58,701 nt of DNA from CAYYJS01 sp964472315 (GCA_964472315.1 CAYYJS010000019.1:1-58701), one strand, 5' to 3'. Numbered from the stretch's first letter, positions 18,485-27,633 are shown. Made by a program: numbers and translations. The notes: generated by a model from the letters alone, not told the origin.

Positions 18485-19482
18485 GCGAAGCGAAACGGGT
18501 CGGGCGGTCGGTTTCCATCGTCGGTACGGGGTCCTATGTGCCTGACCGTATCCTGACGAACCATGATCTGGAAACCATGATCGACACGACCGACGAATGG
18601 ATTGTCACACGCACCGGGATGAAGGAGCGCCGGATCGCCCGCGACGGGGAGTACACGTCGGATATGGCGGCGGCGGCGGCGCGCCATGCTTTGGCGGCCG
18701 CCGAGGTGGGCGTCGATGCCGTCGACCTCATCATCGTGGCGACCATTACGCCCGATATGCCCTTCCCGAGTACGGCGTGCATCGTGCAACAGGCGATCGG
18801 CGCCTCGCACGCACTTTGTTTTGACCTGGTGGCCGCCTGTTCCGGGTTTTTGTATGCGATGGAAACGGCGCGAGGACTGGTGGCCAGCGGGTTGTATGAG
18901 ACCGCGCTGGTCATCGGCGCCGAAAAGATGAGCAGCATTGTCGATTGGCAAGACCGCGCGACCTGCGTGCTGTTCGGCGATGGGGCCGGGGCGGTTGTGC
19001 TGCAGGCGAAGCCGGGGCGACGCGGGATCCTGTCCTGTGTCGCCGATGCGGACGGCGGGCTGGGCGATCTGCTGCTTGTGCCGGGCGGAGGGTGCCGTCA
19101 CCCGGCCTCCCATGCGACGGTCGACGCGCGTCTGCACTACCTTAAGATGGGCGGGAATACCGTCTTCAAGCACGCCGTGAGGTGCATGTGCGATGCGGCG
19201 GCCGCGGCGATGGCGAAAGCTGGAGTGACGATCGGTCAGATCGACTGCATCATTCCCCATCAGGCGAATATGCGTATCATCCAGGCCATCGCCGACCGCG
19301 TCGGCGTGCCCATGGACCGCTTTGTCATCAACCTTGACCGCGTGGGCAATACGACGGCGGCGACCGTTCCGCTGGCGCTCGACGAAGCGGTTAAGAGCGG
19401 CAAAGTGCGTCCCGGCGATTTGATCCTCTTTACCGTATTCGGTGGCGGCTTCACATGGGGCGCCGCGGTGTTGGAGTTGTGA
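18481..19482 (+). CDS. fabH: 3-oxoacyl-ACP synthase III FabH
   Basis: Starts fatty acid synthesis by condensing an acyl-CoA (usually acetyl-CoA) with malonyl-ACP. 333 residues with a complete Cys-His-Asn triad: Cys120 in DLVAACSGFLYAM, His260 in IIPHQANMRII, and Asn in DRVGNTTAATVP (about 290). The start overlaps the plsX stop. A 115-base gap with no gene separates it from fabD; it may hold an internal promoter or processing site but shows no clear signal. Confidence 0.97.
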   Translation: MSEAKRVGRSVSIVGTGSYVPDRILTNHDLETMIDTTDEWIVTRTGMKERRIARDGEYTSDMAAAAARHALAAAEVGVDAVDLIIVATITPDMPFPSTACIVQQAIGASHALCFDLVAACSGFLYAMETARGLVASGLYETALVIGAEKMSSIVDWQDRATCVLFGDGAGAVVLQAKPGRRGILSCVADADGGLGDLLLVPGGGCRHPASHATVDARLHYLKMGGNTVFKHAVRCMCDAAAAAMAKAGVTIGQIDCIIPHQANMRIIQAIADRVGVPMDRFVINLDRVGNTTAATVPLALDEAVKSGKVRPGDLILFTVFGGGFTWGAAVLEL

Positions 19483-19597
19483 CGCGCGTTGTCCCGGCAG
19501 TCCGGCGGAGTGGCCGTGCGTGAGCGGTGCCGCGGGTTGTCGTGGGGCAGGAAGTCACGGTTGGCTATCCCGGCCGGCCGATAGAAAGGAACGACAG

Positions 19598-20521
19598 ATG
19601 AGCAGGGCCGTTGTATTTTCGGGGCAGGGCGCCCAATTTGTGGGGATGGGGAAGGATCTTGCCGCGGCGTATCCGGCATGTCGTGGACTTTACGAGAAGG
19701 CGGACGAGGTTCTGGGGTACGCGCTCTCGAAGCTGTGCTTCGAAGGCCCGATCGAAGAGCTGACGAAGTCGAACCACTGTCAGCCCGCGATTTTCGTTAC
19801 CAGCGTCGTCTGCTGGACGGCGTTGCGCGAACGTCTGCCGGGGCTGCGGGTCGCGGCCACGGCCGGTCTCAGCCTCGGCGAATGGTCGGCGCTCCATGCG
19901 GCGGGCGTCCTGTCGTTCGAGGATGCCTTGCGGGTGCTTGAGGCCCGCGGGCGGTTCATGCAGGAAGCCTGTGAAGAGCGCGCGGGCGGGATGATCAGCC
20001 TGATGGGGCTCACGCTGGCGCAGACCGAACAGGTATGCGCACGGACCGGTTGCGAGATCGCAAACCTGAACGCGGAGGGGCAGATCGTCCTTTCGGGTGA
20101 AATGGCCCGCATTGCCGACGCCGAGAAGGTGGCGGCCGAACTCGGGGCCAAACGCGCCGTCGTTCTACAGGTCGCCGGCGCCTTCCATTCCTCGCTGATG
20201 GCATCCGCCGCTCCACGGTTGGAGGCGGTTCTTGCGGGGATGACGTTTCGGGAACCCGCGATCCCGGTCGTGGCCAACGTGACCGGCAAGCCGCACGGCA
20301 ACGGAGACATGATCCGTCGCGAGATGGTGCGGCAGGTGACGGGCACGGTGCATTGGTACGAGGGCATCGCGTGGATGAGCGGTGCCGGTGTCGATACGTT
20401 CATCGAATGCGGCCCCGGTAAGGTGCTCACGGGGCTGATTAAGCGGACCGCCGGCACGGCGGCGCTGCACAACATTCAGGACTGTGCGGGACTCGACAAG
20501 ACGGTGCCGGCGCTCGGGTAG
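19598..20521 (+). CDS. fabD: Malonyl-CoA:ACP transacylase FabD
   Basis: Moves the malonyl group from CoA to ACP. 307 residues starting SRAVVFSGQGAQFVGMG, with the nucleophile Ser92 in GLSLGEWSALH, the catalytic His in GAFHSSLM (about 198) and the C-terminal FIECGPGKVLTGLIKR. AAAGGA lies 8 bases before the chosen ATG, and the open frame further upstream has no family similarity. It is part of the fabH-fabD-fabG-acpP run. Confidence 0.97.
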   Translation: MSRAVVFSGQGAQFVGMGKDLAAAYPACRGLYEKADEVLGYALSKLCFEGPIEELTKSNHCQPAIFVTSVVCWTALRERLPGLRVAATAGLSLGEWSALHAAGVLSFEDALRVLEARGRFMQEACEERAGGMISLMGLTLAQTEQVCARTGCEIANLNAEGQIVLSGEMARIADAEKVAAELGAKRAVVLQVAGAFHSSLMASAAPRLEAVLAGMTFREPAIPVVANVTGKPHGNGDMIRREMVRQVTGTVHWYEGIAWMSGAGVDTFIECGPGKVLTGLIKRTAGTAALHNIQDCAGLDKTVPALG

Positions 20522-20588
20522 GGCGATGGCGGGCAAACGTGGATGGGCGGCCATCCGGTGAATCGTTACGTGTGACGAGGAGATGAAC

Positions 20589-21332
20589 ATGGGAACATTG
20601 GATGGGAAGACGGCGCTGGTGACGGGCGCGGCGCGTGGGATCGGCCGGTCCATCGCCGAGGCGTTGGCCGCGAACGGCGCGGATATCGTGGCCTGCGACC
20701 TGCAGGCTGACTGGCTGAGCGACACTGCGGCCGCGGTGACGGCGCTCGGGCGGAAGGCGCTCTGTCTGGCCGTGAACGTCAGTAGTTCCGATGGCGTGAA
20801 CGCATGCGTCGACGAGGCGGTGAAGCAGTGCGGCCACATCGATATCCTCGTGAACAACGCGGGGATCACGCGCGATGGGCTGTTGGTGCGGATGAGCGAG
20901 GAAGACTGGGACGCGGTGCTGGACGTCAATCTCAAGGGAACATTCCTCTTCACCCGGGCCGTCAGCCGCCCGATGATGAAACAGCGCAGCGGCGCGATCG
21001 TCAACATTGCCTCGATTATTGGCTTGATCGGCAACGCGGGACAATGTAACTATGCGGCATCGAAAGCGGGGGTCATCGCCCTCACGAAATCGTCTGCCAA
21101 AGAGCTGGCCGGCCGGAATATCCGCGTCAATGCGGTGGCGCCAGGGTTCATTCAGTCGAAGATGACGGACGTTCTGGCGGAGGATGTGAAGAGCAGGATG
21201 CTGGAAGCCATCCCGATGAAGCGTTTCGGGTTGCCCGAGGACGTGGCGAAAGCCGTGTTGTTCCTGGCGGGCGAAGAGTCGTCGTACGTGACCGGACAGG
21301 TTCTGACGATTAGTGGTGGCATGGTGATGTAG
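20589..21332 (+). CDS. fabG: 3-oxoacyl-ACP reductase FabG
   Basis: NADPH-dependent reductase of 3-oxoacyl-ACP, a short-chain dehydrogenase of 247 residues. The cofactor motif TGAARGIGR is at 12-20, NNAGITRDG follows, and the catalytic Tyr155 and Lys159 are in NYAASKAGV. The second of two in-frame ATGs was chosen because GAGGAG sits 6 bases before it, while the first (20583) would leave no spacer. It is followed by acpP after 77 bases. Confidence 0.96.
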   Translation: MGTLDGKTALVTGAARGIGRSIAEALAANGADIVACDLQADWLSDTAAAVTALGRKALCLAVNVSSSDGVNACVDEAVKQCGHIDILVNNAGITRDGLLVRMSEEDWDAVLDVNLKGTFLFTRAVSRPMMKQRSGAIVNIASIIGLIGNAGQCNYAASKAGVIALTKSSAKELAGRNIRVNAVAPGFIQSKMTDVLAEDVKSRMLEAIPMKRFGLPEDVAKAVLFLAGEESSYVTGQVLTISGGMVM

Positions 21333-21409
21333 TGTCGGTGTAGGATGAACGAGATTTGGCGACCGGCAATGCTCGCGCGGTCGCTCGAGTAAGAAGCAAG
21401 GAGAAGGAA

Positions 21410-21649
21410 ATGGCACTGGAAGATAAAGTCAAAGAGATCATCGTCGAGCAGCTTGGGGTCAACGCCGACCAGGTCACGAACAGCGCCTCGTTTATCGAGG
21501 ACCTGGGCGCCGACTCCCTGGATACGGTCGAACTCGTCATGGCGTTTGAGGAAGAGTTCGGTACCGAGATTCCGGACGAGGATGCCGAGAAGCTCACGAC
21601 GGTTCAGGCCGTTCTGGACTACATGAAGGAAAAAGGCATCGAGGGTTGA
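21410..21649 (+). CDS. acpP: Acyl carrier protein
   Basis: Carries growing acyl chains on a 4'-phosphopantetheine arm. An acidic protein of 79 residues; the attachment serine is Ser36 in LGADSLDTVEL. AAGGAGAAGG immediately upstream gives a strong ribosome-binding site, fitting a very abundant protein. A well-formed intrinsic terminator follows, so acpP is the last gene before a partial or full transcription stop. Confidence 0.98.
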   Translation: MALEDKVKEIIVEQLGVNADQVTNSASFIEDLGADSLDTVELVMAFEEEFGTEIPDEDAEKLTTVQAVLDYMKEKGIEG

Positions 21650-21670
21650 TCAGCCATTCCTGACTCTGTA

Positions 21671-21714
21671 ACGGCCGAGGAGGGGCGTGCTGAGCTTCTC
21701 CTCGGTCGTTTTTG
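21671..21714 (+). terminator. Intrinsic terminator after acpP
   Basis: A 12-base-pair stem, ACGGCCGAGGAG pairing with CTCCTCGGTCGT (one G-U pair), encloses a 15-base loop and runs directly into a T-tract. This is the clearest Rho-independent terminator in the window. It sits inside the fab cluster, between acpP and fabF, so it probably lowers fabF relative to acpP or gives fabF its own promoter. Confidence 0.85.
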
Positions 21715-21747
21715 TCGGAATTGGCGCTATTTACCAGGGAGCGGGCA

Positions 21748-22989
21748 GTGGAAAAGAGACGAGTAGTTGTGACGGGCATCGGCGTGGTCACGCCGATCGG
21801 ATCGACGCGTGAACGCTTCTGGGAGGCTTTGGCCGCCGGCCGCGGCGGGATCGCCAGGATCGCCAGCTTCGATGCCTCCGAGTATGCGGCCCAGATTGCC
21901 GCCGAGGTCACGGATCTGGACATCGACCAGTACATCGACCGCAAAGAACAGCGGCGTATGGACCGCTACAGCCAGTTTGCCGTGGCCGCCGCCAAGATGG
22001 CCATGGCCGAAGCCGCCTTCGACCGTGAAAAGATCGCTCCCGAGCGCATGGGTTGCGTTGTCGGCGCCGGCGTGGGAGGCCTGTGGACCATCGAGATCCA
22101 GCACAAGATTCTGTTCGATCGCGGGCCTTCCCGCTGTTCGCCGTTCATGATCCCGCAGATGATACCGAATATCGCCGCGGGACTGATAGCCATCGATCAC
22201 AACCTGAAAGGGCCTAACTACGCGGTTTGCTCGGCCTGCGCGACGGCCGCCCATGCGATCGGCGATGCGCTTTACATGATTCAGCGTGACGATGCCGATG
22301 TCGTGCTGGCCGGTGGCGCCGAAGCCCCGATCACGCCGCTTGGCGTGGCCGGTTTCTCGGCCATCAAGGCGCTCAGCACGCGCAATGACGACCCGACGAC
22401 AGCCAGCCGTCCGTTCGACAAGGACCGGGACGGTTTCGTCATGGGCGAAGGCGCCGCCGTGTTTGTCCTCGAGGAGTTGGAACACGCCCGCAAGCGGGGC
22501 GCCAATATCTACTGCGAGGTCGGTGGCGTGGGCATGACGTGCGATGCCTATCACATGACGGCACCGGCCGATGACGGTGCGGGCGCCGCCCGGGCGATGG
22601 TCCTTGCGATGCGTCAGTCCGGCGTCAATCCGTCGGACATCGACTACGTCAACGCGCATGGCACCAGTACGCCGCTGAACGACAAGATCGAGACACGTGC
22701 CATCAAGAGCGCGCTTGGCGAAACCGATGCGCGCCGCGTCATGATCAGTTCGACGAAATCGATGACCGGGCATCTGCTCGGAGCGGCCGCCGGCGCCGAA
22801 ACCGCAGCCTGCATCATGGCGATGAAAACGGGGGTCGTTCCACCGACGATCAACCAGATTACCGCCGATCCGGAGTGCGATCTCGACTACGTGCCGAACA
22901 CGGCGCGCCAGGCCAAGGTCAATGTCTGCCTGAACAACTCGTTGGGATTCGGCGGGCACAACGCCTGCGTGTGTCTTAAGAATATCTGA
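21748..22989 (+). CDS. fabF: 3-oxoacyl-ACP synthase II FabF
   Basis: The elongating condensing enzyme of fatty acid synthesis. 413 residues from the GTG start, with the Cys-His-His triad at Cys164 (VCSACATAAHAIG), His304 (NAHGTSTPLND) and His342 (KSMTGHLLGAAAGAE). The GTG was chosen because it is preceded by a purine-rich GGGAG and by the end of the terminator; an upstream TTG lies within the terminator T-tract and is unlikely. The adjacent reading EKRRVVVTGIGVVTPIG is the usual N-terminus. Confidence 0.96.
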   Translation: MEKRRVVVTGIGVVTPIGSTRERFWEALAAGRGGIARIASFDASEYAAQIAAEVTDLDIDQYIDRKEQRRMDRYSQFAVAAAKMAMAEAAFDREKIAPERMGCVVGAGVGGLWTIEIQHKILFDRGPSRCSPFMIPQMIPNIAAGLIAIDHNLKGPNYAVCSACATAAHAIGDALYMIQRDDADVVLAGGAEAPITPLGVAGFSAIKALSTRNDDPTTASRPFDKDRDGFVMGEGAAVFVLEELEHARKRGANIYCEVGGVGMTCDAYHMTAPADDGAGAARAMVLAMRQSGVNPSDIDYVNAHGTSTPLNDKIETRAIKSALGETDARRVMISSTKSMTGHLLGAAAGAETAACIMAMKTGVVPPTINQITADPECDLDYVPNTARQAKVNVCLNNSLGFGGHNACVCLKNI

Positions 22990-23044
22990 GTTGGCCTCCG
23001 CGGCGCGGGTATGACGCGGCCCGCGTGCGCGGGATCGGGCGATT

Positions 23045-23085
23045 TCGTTAATAAATTGACAGATCTGCGATCCGCCGTGTAACGT
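23045..23085 (+). promoter_or_regulatory. rex promoter with overlapping Rex-type operator
   Basis: An 18-base imperfect inverted repeat at 23045-23062 has the layout of a Rex operator (7-4-7): TCGTTAA, TAAA, TTGACAG, compared with the known clostridial-type consensus TTGTTAA-N4-TTAACAA. Its right half contains a perfect -35 hexamer TTGACA (23056-23061). Eighteen bases further a weak -10, TAACGT, ends six bases before the rex ATG. Rex commonly represses its own gene, so binding here would block RNA polymerase when NADH is low. The match is read by eye and remains a prediction. Confidence 0.55.
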
Positions 23086-23091
23086 CCGCTC

Positions 23092-23727
23092 ATGGATCGG
23101 GTCAAACACGGCTTGCCGCCGTTGGTCGTGCGGCGTCTTCCGAAGTATCTGGCATATGTTCAGGAGCTTGGGGATGCGGGCGTCGAGTGGGTATCCTCGA
23201 ATGCCCTGGCCGAGCAGCTTGGTCTGACGAGTTCAACCGTGCGCCAGGATTTCTCGTACTTCGAGTTCCGGGGTACGTCCAAGCGTGGGTACGAGGTGCA
23301 CGGCCTCTGCCGCATGCTGGAAGCGATGCTGGGCGTCAACCGCGAATGGCGTATGGTTGTCGTCGGCGCCGGCAACCTCGGCAAGGCGCTGGCCCTGCAT
23401 GAGGAGTTCGGGCGACGGGGCTTCCTCATCTGCGGGGTTTTCGATAATGACCCGTCCAAGGTCGGACGCCGCATCGGGAAGCTGACGATTCAAGGCATGC
23501 GGGAGCTGCCGGCCGCGATCGGCGATCTCAAGGTGAGCATCGGCATGATTGCCGTGCCGGCTCCGGCAGCCCAGCAGGTGGCCGATCTGTTGATCGCGTC
23601 AGGTGTGACCGGGTTGCTGAACCTGGCGCTCACGCATCTGGTCGTGCCCAAGTGGGTATCGGTCATCGATTCCCGCATCGTGGCCAGTCTGCTGGAACTG
23701 ACGCATCTGGTGACCTTCCGCGAGTAG
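23092..23727 (+). CDS. rex: Redox-sensing transcriptional repressor Rex
   Basis: Senses the NADH/NAD+ ratio; NAD+-bound or apo Rex binds DNA and NADH releases it. 211 residues with the N-terminal winged helix (VSSNALAEQLGLTSSTVRQD and SYFEFRGTSKRGYEV) and the Rossmann motif VVVGAGNLGKAL (about 86-97), then the C-terminal swapped helix region. No Shine-Dalgarno is visible before the ATG, and the predicted -10 box is so close that the transcript may begin at the start codon. Likely targets are fermentation and respiration genes; none is obvious next to it. Confidence 0.93.
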   Translation: MDRVKHGLPPLVVRRLPKYLAYVQELGDAGVEWVSSNALAEQLGLTSSTVRQDFSYFEFRGTSKRGYEVHGLCRMLEAMLGVNREWRMVVVGAGNLGKALALHEEFGRRGFLICGVFDNDPSKVGRRIGKLTIQGMRELPAAIGDLKVSIGMIAVPAPAAQQVADLLIASGVTGLLNLALTHLVVPKWVSVIDSRIVASLLELTHLVTFRE

Positions 23728-23834
23728 GCGGAAACGGGCGTCGGGGATCGGTTTTCCCGTGCATCCCGACGCCTTCTCGTGCATGCTGCCGCCGGTTTCG
23801 TTGTGAAGGACGGGAGCGAAAGGCAAGGGTGACC

Positions 23835-25277
23835 ATGGCGGAAGGCGAGACGAACGAATATCGCGAGCAGCGGCTGACCAACATGCGTGAACTCGAGCGG
23901 CTTGGCTACCAGCCGTTCGGTTGCGCGTTCGAGAGAACCGGGCGCCTCGACGCGATCCGGGCCGGCTTCACGGAAGGGAGCGCGGTGCGCGCGGCCGGAC
24001 GGATCATGTCGGTCCGAGCGATGGGCAAGACGGTTTTCGTCGATCTGCGTGACGGGTCCGGTCGGTTGCAGTTGTTTGTCAACGGCAAGGAGATGGGGGA
24101 CGCGGCTTTCGCGGCCTTCGGCTTGCTGGACCTGGGTGACCACATCGGCGTCGAGGGCGTCCTTTTTACGACGCGGACCGGCGAGCAGACGATCAAGGTG
24201 CGCGTCTGGACGCTGCTGTCGAAGGCGTTGCAGCCACTGCCGGAGAAGTGGCACGGGCTGAAAGACGTGGAGCAGCGCTACCGGCAGCGCTACCTCGACC
24301 TGATCGCCAATCCGGAGTCCCGCGAGCTCTTCAACCGGCGTATCCGGGCGGTGCAGGAAATCCGTCGCTATCTGGTCGATCGCGGGTACGATGAGGTCGA
24401 GACGCCGATGATGCAGGCCGAAGCGGGTGGGGCGGCGGCTCAGCCGTTCGTGACGCGCTACACGGCGTTGCATACGGACATGTGCCTGCGGATCGCGCTC
24501 GAACTTTACCTGAAGCGACTCCTGGTGGGCGGTTTCGACAAGGTCTTCGAGTTGAACCGTTGTTTCCGCAACGAAGGACTCGATCGTACGCACAACCCCG
24601 AGTTCACGATGCTCGAACTCTACGAGGCCTACAGCGATGTCGAAGGCATGAAGCGCCTGATCGAGGGACTGATCACGCACGTGGCCGGGACGGTGTATGG
24701 GACGTTGCGTGTCGGCGAGGGCGATGCGATGGTCGACCTGACCCCCCCATGGCGTGAGGTGACGTACCGCGAGTTGATCCTGGCGACGATGGGTGACGAT
24801 TGGTATGCGCTTGCCCCGGCCGAGGCGCGCGCCCGCGCCGAGGCGAAGGGGTTGTCGCTGGACCCAGCGTGGGACATGGTGCTCGTCACGCATGAGGTCT
24901 ATGAGAAACTGATCGAGAAGACCCTGTGGCAGCCGACATTCGTGCGGCGTCTGCCCGCCGCGCTGATTCCGCTCGCCAAGACCTGCGCCGACGACCCCCA
25001 GGCGGCGGACGTGTTCGAACTCGTCATCGCCGGACAGGAAATCGCCCCGGCGTATACGGAATTGAACGATCCGCTGGCGCAGCGCGAACGGCTTGTTCGG
25101 CAGGCCGGTGACGATCCCGAAAAGGTCGATGCGGATTTTCTGCTCGCGCTCGAGCACGGCATGCCGCCCGCCGGCGGGATGGGCGTCGGAATCGACCGAC
25201 TGATCATGATCCTGTCCGGCGTCGAGGCGATCCGCGACGTCATTCTGTTCCCGCAACTGCGTCCGCGGAAGGATTAG
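23835..25277 (+). CDS. lysS: Lysyl-tRNA synthetase, class II
   Basis: Charges tRNA-Lys. 480 residues: an N-terminal OB-fold anticodon-binding domain (AAGRIMSVRAMGKTVFVDLRD split across the strand region) and the class II catalytic core with motif 1 (YDEVETPMMQ), motif 2 (FELNRCFRNEGLDRTHNPEFT in two parts) and motif 3 (GGMGVGIDRLIMIL). The ATG lies two codons after an in-frame GTG that could also serve. It is 18 bases upstream of the LolC-like permease gene; the lysS-lolC-lolD order is shared by other bacteria. Confidence 0.97.
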   Translation: MAEGETNEYREQRLTNMRELERLGYQPFGCAFERTGRLDAIRAGFTEGSAVRAAGRIMSVRAMGKTVFVDLRDGSGRLQLFVNGKEMGDAAFAAFGLLDLGDHIGVEGVLFTTRTGEQTIKVRVWTLLSKALQPLPEKWHGLKDVEQRYRQRYLDLIANPESRELFNRRIRAVQEIRRYLVDRGYDEVETPMMQAEAGGAAAQPFVTRYTALHTDMCLRIALELYLKRLLVGGFDKVFELNRCFRNEGLDRTHNPEFTMLELYEAYSDVEGMKRLIEGLITHVAGTVYGTLRVGEGDAMVDLTPPWREVTYRELILATMGDDWYALAPAEARARAEAKGLSLDPAWDMVLVTHEVYEKLIEKTLWQPTFVRRLPAALIPLAKTCADDPQAADVFELVIAGQEIAPAYTELNDPLAQRERLVRQAGDDPEKVDADFLLALEHGMPPAGGMGVGIDRLIMILSGVEAIRDVILFPQLRPRKD

Positions 25278-25295
25278 CACCCCGGGGAGTCCGTC

Positions 25296-26528
25296 ATGCT
25301 GCCGTTTTCACTCTTTCTGGCGCTGAAGTACCTGCGTCCGAAGCGATCGTTCATCTCCGTCGTCACGGTGATCTCGATCCTCGGCGTCCTGCTGGGCGTG
25401 GCGATCCTCGTGATCGTCCTATCGGTGATGACCGGCTTCGATAACATGTGGCGCGAGAAGATCCTGAGCTTCAAGCCCCATATGACCGTGACGAGCCGCC
25501 TGGGTGTCATCACGAACGAAACGCGGCTGTGCGAGGCGATCGAAGCGGTGCCGGGCGTCACCGGCGCGTCGCCGTCGGTCGAGACGCGCGTCATGCTGCA
25601 GTATGAAGGCCGGATGTGGGCGCCGGTGGTGCTCGGGCTGGATCCCGAGCGCGCGGGCCGGATCAGCCGTATTCCAAACGATCCGCAGTACATGTACGCG
25701 GGCTCGTTCGACCTGGCCGACGACGCCATCGTGCTGGGTATCGATACGGCGATGCGCATGGGCATTACGCAGGACGCGCAGGTGCTGGTGTACTCGCCAT
25801 CGAGCGTCGGCGATGCCTCGGAACTGCACCTTCCCGAGGAACTGCGCGTATCCGGCATCTTCGACATGGGTATGCGCGATTTCGATTCCGGTTACGTCTT
25901 TACCTCCCTCGCGGTCGCGCGCGACCTCGTGGGCCTAGACGCGGGGGCGTACACGATTTACGTGATGACCGACGATGCGTTCAAGTTCGCGCCGTATGCC
26001 CGGGCCGTTCGCGAGGCCATCGGTCCGCTGTACGAGGTGCGGACCTGGCAGGAAATCGACCAATTGCTCTTCGATGCGCTCAGTCACGAGAAGACGATGA
26101 TGTTCGTACTGTTGGTCTTCATCACGGTGGTGGCGATCTTCTGCGTCACGAATACGTTGATCGTGATCACCGTGCAGAAGACGCGCGAGATCGGACTGCT
26201 CAAGGCCCTCGGCTTCCCGACATGGAAAATTACGGCGGCGTTCGTGTGTCACGGCTGGATCCAGTGCCTGGCGGGTACCGTGGCGGGCATCGGCGTGGGA
26301 CTTCTGGTGCTGGTCCACCTCAAGGCGATCGTGCGTTTTCTGGCCAACTGCAACGTTTCGGTGTTCCCGAAAGAAATCTACGGACTAAGCGAGATTCCCT
26401 GGCAGACCTCGCCGATGGAGTTGGTGCACATCGGTTTGTTTGTCATGGCGTTCTGCACGCTGTCGAGCATTTTGCCGGCTTATCGGGCCGCGCGACTGGA
26501 TCCGGTCGAGGCGTTGCGGCAGGAGTAG
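25296..26528 (+). CDS. lolC: Lipoprotein-releasing ABC transporter permease (LolC/LolE family)
   Basis: Inner-membrane permease of 410 residues in the FtsX/MacB superfamily. A first membrane segment at about 21-47 (ISVVTVISILGVLLGVAILV) is followed by a large periplasmic MacB-type core domain and three further membrane segments near 265-290, 320-340 and 375-400. The N-terminal LALKYLRPKRSFISVV is typical of LolC/E. With the ATPase downstream it should extract lipoproteins from the inner membrane for delivery to the outer membrane. Only one permease gene is present, so the complex is probably a homodimer of the LolF type; LolA and LolB were not seen. Confidence 0.9.
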   Translation: MLPFSLFLALKYLRPKRSFISVVTVISILGVLLGVAILVIVLSVMTGFDNMWREKILSFKPHMTVTSRLGVITNETRLCEAIEAVPGVTGASPSVETRVMLQYEGRMWAPVVLGLDPERAGRISRIPNDPQYMYAGSFDLADDAIVLGIDTAMRMGITQDAQVLVYSPSSVGDASELHLPEELRVSGIFDMGMRDFDSGYVFTSLAVARDLVGLDAGAYTIYVMTDDAFKFAPYARAVREAIGPLYEVRTWQEIDQLLFDALSHEKTMMFVLLVFITVVAIFCVTNTLIVITVQKTREIGLLKALGFPTWKITAAFVCHGWIQCLAGTVAGIGVGLLVLVHLKAIVRFLANCNVSVFPKEIYGLSEIPWQTSPMELVHIGLFVMAFCTLSSILPAYRAARLDPVEALRQE

Positions 26529-26563
26529 GAACGGGGGCGTCGGATGACGCGTGGAGTGTGTCA

Positions 26564-27247
26564 ATGACAACGGTTCTGGAAGCGAGAGGGATCTGGAAGA
26601 CGTACCACATCCGCCGCACGGCGGTGTCGGTGCTGACCGGCGCCGACCTGACCGTGGCGGCAGGCGAGGCGGTATCCATCATCGGCCTGAGCGGCGCCGG
26701 CAAGAGCACGCTGCTGCACATTCTCGGGGGTCTGGACCGTCCGGACCGCGGCGCCGTGCGGGTCAGAGCGGACGATCTCTATGCGCTGTCGGCGGGGCGC
26801 CGGACGGCGATCCGCGCACGGCATATCGGGTTCGTGTTTCAGTCGTACCATCTGCTGCCCGAGATGGACGTGATTGAGAACGTCATGCTGCCGGCGATGG
26901 CCTTTGGCGGGGCCGGCATGCGATCGAAGGGGCGCCGCCGCGCGGCGGAATTGCTGACGGCCGTGGGTCTGGCCGAGCGGGCGAGGCACCGCCCGATGGA
27001 ACTATCGGGCGGCGAACAGCAGCGGGTAGCCATCGCCCGGGCGCTGATGAACGAACCCGAACTCATCCTCGCCGATGAGCCGACGGGGAACCTGGATGAG
27101 CGCACGGGCGCCATCGTTCTCGATCAGCTCTTCAACCTGGCGCGCGAACGGGGCCGTTCGCTCGTGATGGTGACGCATAACCGGGTCATCGCCGAGCGGT
27201 GCGACCGCGTGCTGCGGCTTGCCGACGGACGCATCGTCCCCGCGTAG
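26564..27247 (+). CDS. lolD: Lipoprotein-releasing ABC transporter ATPase LolD
   Basis: 227-residue ABC ATPase. Walker A GLSGAGKST (41-49), the LolD/MacB-type Q-loop region FQSYHLLPEMDVIENV, the signature LSGGEQQR (about 147-154) and Walker B LILADEPTGNLD (about 167-178) are all intact. It lies 35 bases after the permease gene and is almost certainly its partner. The ATG was selected because ABC homology begins there (TTVLEARGIWKTYHI). Confidence 0.93.
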   Translation: MTTVLEARGIWKTYHIRRTAVSVLTGADLTVAAGEAVSIIGLSGAGKSTLLHILGGLDRPDRGAVRVRADDLYALSAGRRTAIRARHIGFVFQSYHLLPEMDVIENVMLPAMAFGGAGMRSKGRRRAAELLTAVGLAERARHRPMELSGGEQQRVAIARALMNEPELILADEPTGNLDERTGAIVLDQLFNLARERGRSLVMVTHNRVIAERCDRVLRLADGRIVPA

Positions 27248-27328
27248 GGGCACACCGGGAAGTCGCTCTTGCCCCACCGGTTGCGGTGGAGCGATGATAG
27301 ACGGCCACTTGTACGAAGGAGTAACGTC

Positions 27329-27556
27329 ATGCCCATCTACGAATATGAATGCCGCGCGTGCGGCAAGTCGTTCGAGCACCTCGCCCGCACGTTGACCGAG
27401 AAGGCGCCGGCCTGTCCGTCATGCGGAGCGAAGAAACCCGCGAAGCAGCTTTCGACGTTCAGTGCGGCGGTAGCCGCGCCGTCGGCGCCCCATTGCAGTC
27501 TGGGCGCCTGTCCGTCGGGTTCCTGCTGTGCCAACGGCGGTTGCCCAAGGGGGTAG
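27329..27556 (+). CDS. FmdB-family zinc ribbon protein
   Basis: A 75-residue protein with the FmdB-type start MPIYEYECRACGKSFEHL and two CxxC knuckles (CRAC, CPSC) that should bind one zinc. The tail is unusually Cys-rich (CSLGACPSGSCCANGGC) and may bind another metal. FmdB-like proteins are small putative regulators of uncertain role. AAGGAG lies upstream at good spacing. The intergenic region before it contains a perfect 6-base stem, CCACCG-GTTG-CGGTGG (27274-27289), without a T-tract. Confidence 0.9.
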   Translation: MPIYEYECRACGKSFEHLARTLTEKAPACPSCGAKKPAKQLSTFSAAVAAPSAPHCSLGACPSGSCCANGGCPRG

Positions 27557-27633
27557 GCGCTTCAGGGAGTGCGGGGGGCACTAATCCTGTAAAGCGCCAA
27601 TCGCCCGGCGTGTCAAACCGTCGTTTTGCGGCG

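Noticed and set aside
22999..23030. Terminator after fabF
   Set aside because: A GC-rich inverted repeat is present but the pairing is uneven and no T-tract follows.
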